From: Balanoglossus misakiensis
Taxonomy: Eukaryota; Hemichordata
Assembly: GCA_040954595.2 (NCBI GenBank)
Contig: CM082586.2
Location: 1,054,001 to 1,118,000, forward strand
Length of the DNA: 64,000 nucleotides
Direction: 5' to 3'
A program made the position numbers and the translations under genes. The notes beneath the pieces were generated by a model. The model ran no database searches. It worked only from the letters and a program-made list of their open reading frames with translations, and was not told where the DNA came from. This document shows, piece by piece, positions 48,901-61,200 of the stretch (positions are counted from its first letter, which is position 1; every line of letters begins with the position of its first letter).

Positions 48901-51900
48901 CCTCTTCAGAATGCTTCTCAAGATGATCAAGTGAAAACGTTTGGAATGTTACGCTGAAAATTTCCCTGAAAATTTGGCAGGTTTACGTCGCGAGCATTGA
49001 TTGTACCTTGAGACAAGACATTCCCATTAACGTCACTGACTGACCTGTATTACGACCAGCCATGATGTTTAACGAGCAGTTTGTGAGAATATGAGACCTA
49101 GACCTTTAATCATGACAGAGCTGAAAAAAATATGAACTGCTGCAGGCCCAATATCAAGTTTTATTTTAGGTATTTAATTTTAAAAAGCGCTGTATCCCAT
49201 TAAAGCGCTTTCTATTGATTTGCCGCGGTGGTTTAAATTGAACTTGACAACTTGCCAAATTGAAATGTCGCCTTGACCTTGAGCAATTTGTTGTCTTTAA
49301 TAAGTATCGTGTTTATTTTGCACCAGTGTGTATCACCTTCATGACATCCGGTGTTGCTGCAGTTGCATTGTGTGTCTCAGCAGTGATATTGCATTGCGGA
49401 AAATTAAATAGGGTTTAAGTACGAGATGAAATGGTTTATTAATGTCAATATTGGTCATTTTAATGTAGAGCAATAATTAATAATTGATGTGCATGTCAAT
49501 TGTATTGTTAGTCGACAACGTAAAGCAGTTGTTTTCTCACGTTCAATAAAGACTGATGCCATGGAATGAATTTTAAAGAAATGTTTTGCTTTGTTGAGAT
49601 GAATCTTTATTTACATGGACATTGTTTTGAAAACTGATTCATACTAGGTGATGCTTGTAGTCTTCTTAAAAATTATACAGTTTTTGAAAACAACTACCGT
49701 GAAAGTCAATCAAGAAATTAGATTTGTTTGAAGTGTAGGTAGGTGTAATTCTTGTGAAGTATGTGTAAAGATGTAGAAATCTGACAATTTGCACTGAAGT
49801 GGATTGTACATGTAGTCAGTGTGAATTGTCAGTTTAATAAGCCACTACTACTAGATAGGACCATTAATATTCATGCTTTAAAGATAAACAGATAGGCCTA
49901 TGATAGATGATCTTGGTAGTGATGGAAATGATGATAAATTTGACAATTTGATGATTTTGTAAACTGATAGATGTGAATTTTGTGACTGTACTGCAAAGAA
50001 GGTTTGTCACCGAGCATTTGCTCGTTTTGAGTATGTGACAATCACATCGCTACTTTATGAAGTGGTACTTCACAACTTAGCACTGCCGGTATTCTTCATT
50101 AAAATTTTCCGCAGTCCAGCACCACCCCTGGATGGCGGTGATGATGATGGATAATAATTGTGGACATTCCTTTCATTCTGAGAGCAACAGAGTGTCAAAC
50201 TGGACACAGGAGGAGGCTGAGAGTTATCGGTTTACATGTCAGCCTTTGCGTGCTTAAAGCCCCAATAACTGCCATTTGTGCATTTTTCGTGATACATGTA
50301 CTTTTTACTTTCAAACTGAAAATGGTACATTTAAATGCGCTTTAATGATAGGTGTATGCATAAAGATATCATCAATCTCTGATTGTGGCTTTACATTTAA
50401 AGGAGAACTAGTTTAATAATAAATGGGTGCTGCACCAGTTTATTCAGCCTCACATTGCAAGACTACACAACTATCGCGGTATACGCACATAGATATTAGA
50501 ATCTCCACTCGTCTGTTGACTTCTGATATGTTGAAGTATTGCTTCTGTTACAATATGCCAAAAGTAGCAACTATTGGAGCTTTAAAGGGTCGTCGTTTTT
50601 TAGTCGAACATTAATTGAGAAAGATGAGACTGCAATGCAGGTGTATAACCCCAAACAAGTATACAGCAAGAAAGAGAAAAATGATACATAACTTGAGAGA
50701 GATTCACCCTGAATACAAAATAAATCCTGTGCTTGTAAATCTATGTCACTCGAACATGCATTCGGAAATGCCAGAGTAAAGTACCATTTAATCCGTGGAT
50801 TTCCCTTCGGAGGAAACTGATCAAAGAGTTGTAATACAGATAGTTTTTTAAGTGGAGCATCGTGACCACCTTGAGGCAGCTGTCAAGAAGAGTTGTTGCT
50901 AAATTAAATTTTTTGCTGAAGGTGTATTAGAAAATTAGGTGCATTATCATTGGTCCATTTAAACGTTGAAGTAACAATTGTTGTAGCAAGTTCAGTGTGA
51001 TACTTATTTGCGACATCAAAATGTTATCAGTACTGCGCGCTAGATTATTTTCATGTGATTTTACGTTGTTATCAGAATGAAATTATTGCTTGCCAAGATA
51101 AATGAAATGAAATTGATCAGCATTGAATTTTAATAACTGCAAGTGTGAAGGGCGCATGATCCCTGAGGGATTTTTGTGTGACGAGTGTGTGGAAGGAAAT
51201 GGAGTTTGGTAATTTGATTGAATCAATACATTTTGGTGTGTACGCCATGGGCAATCAGGGTCTTGTACAGTTGAACAAACATGTTTGCCTGGAGTGTTCA
51301 GGTGTCCACGTACATGTAACTGCTTGACGGTTAATTTCATCAGTGACCGGGAGATTGGAACATTAGAATTCTGTGCAGTGTTTCCAATCGGCATTATACA
51401 GCTGTAGTAGTTAAAGACGTTAAGATTTCTTTACACTCCGTAAATCGTACTTTTATGGTTCTGTAAACTAACACGATAGTTTGTTGTAATGCAGCGTAAA
51501 ATGTTTGATTACTGAGTCGTTGTGCTTTTATCAGAACAAGTCGTATCAGTGGAGAATATCACTTATCAGTACAATTGTTTACTTTACATCATTTTTATCA
51601 AAATCGTTTGAAATTATTCCACATAGTGAAACATGATGAGTCATCTCAGGTATTACTTTCGTCTCACACCTTGCCTGTTCATACATTCATAAAAGTTTGA
51701 TGATGTCATCACTTACTGTCAACTTTGTTATCAAAGTACAAACATCTCAATATACCTGAATACAGGTGTTTAACATTTAGTATCAGTGAGCAGAATAAAT
51801 TCAGTCTATAACTTTCCATGTGTATGAAAAGTAGACATTATTGTCCCTTTACTCCAAGTAAGCTCATCCTTAATGTTTCAGTTTCTCAAAGTGAAAAGGC

Positions 51901-51916
51901 ATTTCCATTTCATTTT

Positions 51917-51972
51917 CCCCCGTGCTCAGTTGCTTTTAGTACTATTTGACTTTTGACCCACGAGCACGGGGG
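51917..51972. repeat. Inverted repeat, 11-bp GC-rich stem
   Basis: cccccgtgctc (51917-51927) is perfectly complementary to gagcacggggg (51962-51972), separated by 34 bases. It stands out as a GC-rich stem in AT-rich surroundings. The function is unknown. Confidence 0.85.
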
Positions 51973-52249
51973 ACCCAGTACACACTATGGTGAGAATATG
52001 TTTGTATTTCTGTAACTTTACTATGCTAGTGGTCTCGGGCTGCTTAGGTTTTTTGAGACACAATGTATCCTCATCATATTGTGCGAGTGTGTACATTGAT
52101 ACCGAATAACCTAGATATTAATTGACAATTCCAGCCCCAGCAAGACTGCATGCGACCGTACGTGACGGGATTTAGTCATGTCACTCTGGTTTGCCGATAC
52201 TTTGATTTCTGTGGGCCTCGAACCGATTGTCCTGCTGATGTGTCGTAAC

Positions 52250-52297
52250 ATGGCGAAACCAAGCGACGTACGTCCTCCACTGTGGCACCTGCACGGG
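52250..52297 (+). other. Weak candidate first coding exon
   Basis: ATGGCGAAACCAAGCG opens a 16-codon frame (MAKPSDVRPPLWHLHG) ending at a donor (cacggg|gtaagg). The local GC content is raised. There is no homology and no partner exon, so this could equally be chance. Confidence 0.2.
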
Positions 52298-55200
52298 GTA
52301 AGGACGTAATCATTTTCTATCGACTTTTTAAGAGTTTGGCTTTATCCGTAATTCACAAGCTCGTAAAGTTTACAAGTTTACGTGGAAAAAAGAGAACGGT
52401 TATATATTTGCTTCCAACTGCCTAACAGCCCTCAGAAGCATTGGATACATGATCACTGACTGGAATGCTTTAGCCGGCATTTCTCCCATCAGGATTTTAT
52501 TAAAATGCTCAGGGCATACAGTTGCTTTATACAGCTTGAGATATTTGACCACAAATGCTGTTATACGGAATTTTGCATACTTCATCACTTTGTTTTCACA
52601 TATTAGTGTGCATGTCTCATTTTTACGGCTTAAAGGAAAACGCAACACCTTGTTTTATTGCTTTGAATTTTATAGTTATGTGGTCTATTCGTGGTCATCT
52701 TAGAGTTTCCATGGTGACAGACATGATTATCCTAAATTGGAGACAACTTAAATTTGGCCTGATGGGTGCAAATGTCATATTGTTGACAGTTAGCTGAACT
52801 TTCTGCTAATATCTATAGAATATTGCCCCCTTGAGGTTTGTACGTTTGAGTCAACTGTAGCAAATCTGAGAAACTTGGACAAAATTGAATGTGAGATGTA
52901 GAAAATTGAAAGGTACATGAGTTATGCCGAATGGTTGGGTGTCACATTCTGTACATATGAGAGCGGTGCAGAGGGTCACATTGATTCAGCTTTCAATCAA
53001 GACACTTGTAGGCCTTCTGGGAAATCAGCAACTTGTTCAAATAATTGCATTGTTGCTGTCCGTTTGTTGTGAACACATCAAGATTCGCGGCGTATCGCTC
53101 GCTTTAATTCTACCGATCAATAACACGTACACCCTCGATACGCACGAGTCCGCGCTCGGACATATTTCGCTGATGAAAGGAATACAGTGTACTATTCGTG
53201 TTGCAGACAGAATTGAATTCTATACAGATGTTTTCACTGGAGAAGTGGATAGTCGGATGTCTCTGTCGGTATCAAGTTGTGTCAGTTTTAAAAGAAAAGT
53301 TCATCGAGTGACCAGACTCGCAAATTGAATTAACCTTTAATCCTTGACCTGCAGTGCACTGTGCAGCAGTAGGCTATGACATTTTTTATTTGTTCTCTGG
53401 TACATTGTATATCCTTGGGACATATCAAAACTTACATGTACGTACTGCTACAGCTATAACAGGTGAATTAAGAACCCCCTCCCCCCAAAAAAGAGAAAAT
53501 CACTTTAAATTTATCTGTGGTATGAGAAAGCCTAGGAATTCTGAAAAGTACATCAGTTTAATGGTCATGTTTAGTAGTCACATCCATGCATTGTCGTAAA
53601 ACAGATTCTGCCAACTTTACGACGATTTGAATTTTTTGTAGGCGTCCTGACAGGTGCGCCAGCTTGTCACCGGAGCGTGTCGTAACATTTAATGGCCGCC
53701 GTGCGATTCCACGTTCTGCCAGGATCACTGCATTCATATATAACTGTGTGAATTTTCAATGGGATTTTTCCCTTTCCCCCTGGTTCTTTGGTCCGTTGAT
53801 TTTTATGGAACTGTAAAAATGAGCGACACTGATGCGAGAAATATCAGCATGTAGTTCGTGCATGCAAATTAATCCATGCAGGATTGATCATTATACATGA
53901 TGTTCTATTTTTGTTATTTGCATTTTGTATTACTGAATAACCAGAATATATTTTTAGAATTAGAAACATCTAGATATATATGCATCATATTTATTATACA
54001 TTTGAATACTGGCTGTTTCATTGTGGAATTAGAGAATAATGCAAAAGAGGAAAATGGTACAAAAATGACCCAAAAATTAAAATTGCAGAATGAGAGCTAT
54101 GTAGGCTACTCTCCTATAAACTGTCCAGAAATTGACAGATACCCTTCTTTAATGGCAGGTATTGTCAGCGTGCAATTGAATTGAATGATGGGCAGAAAAT
54201 TCATGTCTCAAATTACAATCTTAAAAGCTATTCATTCTTTGAAGACAGAGTCTGTGTGGGTGACATCAATAGCACTTGTAATATTCCCCGAGGATAATTT
54301 TGTAGAGACTTATGTTGTTTGCGATGTCATCTTGAGGGATATTCTAACCATCTACCTGCCAATCATCTTGAATTGATGCTAAAAATCCCAATATTCAGCC
54401 CGGAAGGAATCACTACTGACAGAAAGATAAGTACCATTGAAATACAATTTGCTAATGAATTTAATGCTCATCAAAGATAAGATGTTTTCGTAGACATCTG
54501 CCATTGATAATATGAAACATGATAGATTGCCCTGAGAAAGTTTATTATTTGTTTCAAACTGCAATATGTTGTCTTCCTACTGATAATATGCCATAGATAC
54601 TGCATCCCGTAATTATCTAAGTGGGTAGAAGCTCTACAGTAATGTTGTATTAAAGTTTATAAGCCTCGAGTTATCAGGAAATCTTTACATGGAACGTTTC
54701 CCCCATGGGGAAAACAATTTGCAACATTTGCAGAATGAATTAGAGACCTACATTTGTATCTGGTTGACAATTCTGTCAATTCCCTTGTGTGCTTTCGATT
54801 CTTCTTAGAGAACCCCTATTGGCGTGCTTTAATCAGAATGTTTACGCCAGTGACAGTGTCTTTAGACTATAATTAGTATTTTACAGTCCGTGTTGGCTGA
54901 ATATTCGCCCACGACAAGCGTTTATACCTTGGACCGGAAATGGTTGTGAGTTATGGGAGAAAAAAGACATCAGCCAGCCATGAAAACAGAACTCACAGAT
55001 ATGATTGAAATGATTAATTAATTAGTAATGAGTTGGAATTCACTGTGACTCAATTAAACGAGAGTTTGCTAATGGATTTGACTAGCAGGAAGCAAGACAT
55101 CGGCCGTTGGCACATGCAGTCATCCTGCTGGCAAAACATTCAGTTATGTTTGTTAATGTGTTTTTTTCTCTGGCGCTCATTCAGATTTTCAAAAGGGATG

Positions 55201-58200
55201 TGATTAATTCAATTGTCGCAGCCAGCTTGCTTTGCTTGTCATCCAGTCGTGATGCAGTGAGTGATTGACTGGTATTTGCATTGGCAAAATTGCCATAAAA
55301 TGTGTGAGCCAGCTCTTGTGCTTTTGTGAGTGGGGAATTAATTGAGACAGTTTGATCGTGATTTCGTTGTAGCGTGAAATATTGAAGTATGTGTATTGTC
55401 TGGATGTTTTCCCCATCGATCATATTTTGACGGGTTTGCTCTGTGGTTGGGCTGTGGTGTCCATTACGAACTCCTACTATTGCGATTTTTTTGAAGGTCT
55501 GTTTTCACTTTCGGCCAGGGGTAAGACTAAAGGAGAGAGAGTCTGCAATAACTAGTAGCAGTGAGTGGAATAAAAAGAAGGTTTCAACTCCACATACAAG
55601 TCAAATTTATATAATGCTCCAAACCAACGCTGACAATTTACCCATCAATAGCGCCCCCTGGAGTCCAATCCTAAGATATAACGCACGTTCTTTTGCCGAC
55701 TGTACAATGCAGACATCATTACTTACATCAAAAGGTTAAAATATAAGTTATTGCATCAAGTGAAGTGTCAAGACAAGCTGGCACCAGAGTGTTGGCCTTG
55801 TAGTGTTCTTTCACAACTCTGAAATGAAATCGAGGACAACCAATGTCATAAGGGCACCTGAAGATCATGTTTTATCTTTAATGACTTTTAGTTCAGAAAA
55901 CTGCCATGAGTCTGCTGCCCTCGCATGATGTTTAAATGTCCAGTCAAGCCTGTATCGCCAAGAAAATGAATGAGTGTTTATGCAAGTGGTTACCTATCAA
56001 AGTAATATTTGCTGTACTTTGTGAAAAACATTAAAAGAAACCGTTCATCAAACTGGAACACTTAAGAGAACCAATCTTACTTCAGGAAGCAACAGCATAC
56101 GTTGCAAAACCTTTCTGCGGCATACAAACTATTTTTCCTTTGAAGTTTCAAATCAGATGAGGTATAACTCAGACCTTCAGGGCTGTGAAATTCTGAGAAT
56201 GTTTCTAGTTGTTCAGTGTAGGATTACGTGTTTGAAATTTTCAGTATTCAGATTAAATGGAAGGAAAGCAGTCTGTAATCCCGCTGTGATTTCTTTGAAG
56301 ATCTGAGGGAGAGCTTTGACGCACCTGTGCGATAATTTGCCTGTCGTAAACAACACTTATCATCCACAGGAGTTGATTGTAGTTTGCAATGGAAGAAAAC
56401 AGCTGCAAAATAAAATGATTGCGACAGATCTCGACTGCCTTGGCAAACGGTTTGTTGTTGATATCGTAGTCTCACGTACATGAATTGTGGATATCATGCA
56501 CGCTGTACAGTTGCACACGAACCTTGGAAAAAGAAATGACACTAGTTACTATTGAGTTGGCAAATGACAAGAAAACTGCTCTTATATGAAAACACTTTTT
56601 ATTGATCTAGAAACAAACAGGCATTTGCCAGCATTGTCGCTGAAAAATGGAAATGTATTTTAAAAGCACAAAGGCGTACTTTTGTGCCGTATGGTGTCGA
56701 AAGGAGGTGTGGATATCATTGATATTGTTGCTGTAATTGGGGAATGGTCCGTTGGGCATATCCTTGTCTCCCAGTGAATTCATGCATGTATGGTAAAATT
56801 ACACAGCGCCTGAGGGCAAATGTGTGCGTGTTTTTTTCATCACCCTGCTACTGTATGTAGATGCTTGAAGGGCATTCTGGGTTGCAAATAGAACATTAAC
56901 CTTTTGAGCACAACAATTTTTCGGTCAAAATGTGGTGGAACATTTTTATCATTTTCATTAATTTTTCCCTTGTTCAGTGGCTGGTTTTCATATCATTTCT
57001 CTGGGCAACCTGTGATTTTAAAAATTTGTTTGTTATCATAAGGTCTGAAAGTGATAGACTGTAAATCAACACCGACTATTTTCGTCACTTGTGTATGCGC
57101 ACATCGCTAAAAATATCTACATGTTGAAAATAAAATTTCATTTTGCATATTCATCATGTGCCAAGGTCAATTGGAGTTGTTCCAGTTTCCAAAAAAAGAT
57201 TGACCTACCAGTATGTGCGCGATACATTACACGTTACAGCAACAGTGAAATGAATTTCTACATTTTATGTGAAACTAGAAGAAATTTGACAGATCTGCAT
57301 AATTGAGTTTGACAGTATGAAACTGCTTTGGAATGTCCCTCACATTAACCTAATTTGTGGGACTTGGTTTTTAATAACCAATACCAGCAATGTATTTTCT
57401 AGTCACAATAGAATAGATTGCTACCTGCAACCGATTACCAGCGAGGAGGCGATTTCACTCAGTGTAATCAAGCAGCATTGATTAATTGCAAATTTGGTCC
57501 TAATGATTTTGTACTTTTTTTCTTTTCTTTCTGTTTTTTGGAGCATGGTTCAGAAATGGAATTTGTGCAGATTTAGGGTAAATTTACATATCACAACGAG
57601 GTGAACATGTCTGAACCATTTGACTACGACAGGTGACACGCATAATCAAATTTGCTCGATAAAGTACGATACGACAAGGGGAGAGGCTTGTTGGGAGTCT
57701 CGCGCTTTGAAGTACACCGCCTCTGTGATGAATGGATATTGAAGTGACATGAATTTGAAGCAGGTGGTCTTTTTTTCGATATTTACGTAGCTGCTCTGTT
57801 CGTATTTATTGAATCTCCAACGAGCAGGAAATGTGTGGGTAATTTAAGAAATACACCGACATGGAGACCGCAGGAAATTAAAAAGCGGCCGTTCATTCGG
57901 AATGTCAAGATCACTCCCCCCACTGATATCATTGGCGTGGAGAATTTGCCCGAGTGTGGGTGAAATTGACTGGAAACCTGACTTCTGATTGCTGGGCTAG
58001 AGGAGATTGATGGTTGATCGGTGGGGCTCCCAAGCACAGCCGCGTCTCTATGTCAACATGGCAGTCTGGCACAGAGTTAAAGGGTCCAGTTATTACTACG
58101 ACGACTGATAGATATTAGTACACGTACACACACGAGTCCACTTCAGAGACTCTATGCATGAATATCGTATAAGTTTACTTTGGCCAACAGCACGCAAATG

Positions 58201-61200
58201 AATCTGGGATCGCAGGAGACCAAGCGAGATACTCGGCTGATGTTTGGATAAAAAAAAGGCAAAATAAGTGATGTAGATGCTGGGTCGGGCTTTCCCCCCT
58301 GAAAGCCAGATCTAGATGTTTGCTCTGCATCGATGGATAGTTTTCCTGGCAGGATGGATATTGACAATCGGCACGCTTGGCGCAGAGGTGGATTACGGGT
58401 GGGTAGCTTTGTACTTGATATTCCACACCAGATGCACAGTTTGAGAGAAAGTGGGTGACCAACTTTCACCCAACAGTTGCCATGGAAACTCCAACTATAA
58501 ATGTAGCAAATTTCACATGCTGTGTGACGTCAGTTTGTGAATGGTATTCTCAAATGGTTGTTTATACTTTTTTTAAATTTTAGTTATTTAAATCAAACAA
58601 AAAAATAATGATTCCAAAAAGTAACCACTGCCTACTTGAAATCAATACCACAAAATTTTCCATTTATTTTCGCCATTGGTAAAGCGATATTGTTGTCGTG
58701 TTCTAATTTACCTTTAATAGCAGGGATCATTTCACAAATGTAGATGTAATGCTTCTAATATAAATGTACTTTTACGGATTCAAATTCCATCTGGAATAGT
58801 TGTGAGGCGAAGAATGTACAGATCAATTCTCTAACACCACCATTAATAACAGTATCCCTGTGTAGGTAATTCCAACATTGGTCGGCTTGGCGGCAAATTC
58901 AGCTCAATGCACAGTAATGAAAATTTACAGCACCCTGAGCTTCATCAAATTAATCAATCATCAAACGATGATTAAAAGATGGTGAATTAAGTCTGCAATA
59001 ATTTGTAGGAGGTATCACTGAACCAGAGCGAGATTTCACAGACTTATATTAAACACTGTACATGATGAACAATTGATAAACATGTAGTTCCAATGAAAGC
59101 TTACAATAATACATATTGATGTACGAGTAGAAAGGTTTAACATACTTATAATGTGACGAGTAACCACTTTTCTATTGATTGCACGTTAATCAAATCTTGT
59201 CTAAATGGTCTCACCATCTGGAACTAAAATTATACTTGTAATCTACCTTTCTAATAAAAAAGAAGTTAATGATGACTTACGCTGAGGGCATTTGAAATGA
59301 CCGACGTAGATACGTCAAATCTGATTAGAGCTCTTTATGGAGAATGAATTGCAGTAATTTGGTCTTGTCTGCAGGAAGAATAGAAATGTGTAGTGATCCA
59401 TGTATAATCTGGCATTGTAGTCATGATGTGATTTCTTTGATCAGATATTGTGTTGAAAACGCGGGCAGCCAGGCAGTGTTGTGCATTTTGTCATGTTCAC
59501 ACAGTGGACATACTAGAAACACATTGAGATACTGGCAGATTTTGTAGTCCGACACTTATAACGCCCCTCCCCCATACCCTTATAGTTATTTGGTTTCATA
59601 ACGTGCTACAGAAATTGGTCTTGTATAAAAACTTTCAATATGGTGTCCAGTGTTTACCCGAGAATTTGCCATGATTTGTTTTCACATGCATTTGTATGAA
59701 AACAAACTGACAATGGTGACCAACAACTGAGGTAAATGACACTTCATCATGTTTGTCTGCTGTTTGAGACATTCCACTACTTAGCTTTCCAGTTTCAAAA
59801 CATCTCAGGTTTCCAACTCGTGTATATCACATCAAAATTATAGCTGTACTTTCTGAGTGTGAGCATGATTTTGATTTCATGAGAATGACCTTTGACAAAA
59901 GTTGGCCATTATATGACGCCAACAATTAGCAGGGGGGATAGGGCTTTGATGACCATCTTCTCAGCATACGTTGTACAGTAAGTTGAACCAACATGATTTG
60001 ATGTCAGTTTGCATACTCAGTTTTGCATGCAACATTTGCACCATGGCTGAGTATGTTGCCGTGCCTGTTATTTGTCCAAGTATTTATTTTTTCATGGCAA
60101 GATGACGCTAAATATTACTTCAGTTAAACAAAAATTTGTGTATTACATTTCTGCTCGTAAAGTTTTATGTTGCTGCAACGGGAGCCTTATAGTTTATACA
60201 AATGTCAACATCAGTATGCACGTCTATTTACATTAACATACACGCCAACTGTTATCATGGCCACTTGTCTCGCCATAGTTGTCAATGAATCCCTGAAAGT
60301 AAAATTTATACCGCTATGTTGTTCATTCCGAGTAATAAAAATAAAATTAGCCGCATTTGGAGATTGCTTATTCAAAGCTCAAATATTTACCAATTTTAGA
60401 TGAGATGATACGATCATCTTCACAGAAGCTCAAATTTGATTAGATGCTAGTAGCTTCAAATTGCTGAACGTGAATTTTCTGAATTAAGTATAATCAGTAT
60501 TAAATTTGGAATCATAGTCATAGAAATGCATATTACATCGGCATTGAAAATGTTAACAATTATCTGGCTTGAACTCGGAATTGCAACGTTTAATAACAGA
60601 CGCTTTGTTAATCTGCCGATTCCTTTTTCAATTGCTGCTTCTCATCCGTCTTTCTGTTAATCTTCATTCTTCAATCATATTTTCTTCAGTAAATTCATTA
60701 TTTTTCATGTAGGAAATAATTCTCATGTGGTATTATGATTTTCTGGTTTTTCGTAATTAAGAAAACGTGGGCCGACCTATCTGTGAGGTCACTCGAACCC
60801 CACAGCATCTTTGCAATTTGTAAGGGATGAAACATACAGTAACTATTGGTTGGTGTTCAGTTTACCACCCTCGTATCATCGTTGCATCTGTGGGAGGTTG
60901 GAGTGTTACTCGGCAAAGCTTCCAGCCCTGACGTTCTCGCATATTGAACGGTTTTTAGTGTGTGTAGGTGTCAGTGGGTGAAACAGATGTGTTACTTCAG
61001 TGTAGGGCACTTTTAAAAGGGTGAGAAATCATGTTACGGCTATCATTCAACCTGTCTGTTCTGCTGGATGCATTCATGGTGTCTGGGGATTGCCTTTAAA
61101 AAGGGGTCATGAACAGTGACATTCTTGGCGTTGCACCGGGCAACAAGACACTGTATAGCATGATACTTTGTGTGATTTAATGGGCGAATCATGTTAAATC

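Noticed and set aside
52214-52224. tRNA B-box-like ggttcgaggcc on the minus strand
   Set aside because: The flanking bases cannot form a T-arm stem, and no A box or acceptor stem is present at the right distance.
52924-53328. 134-codon + strand frame
   Set aside because: No upstream acceptor or downstream polyA context, no recognised domain, and surrounding base composition typical of the non-coding background.
57783-58469. Minus-strand frames with Pro/Ser-rich peptides
   Set aside because: Two competing frames cover the same stretch with no splice logic or recognisable motif.
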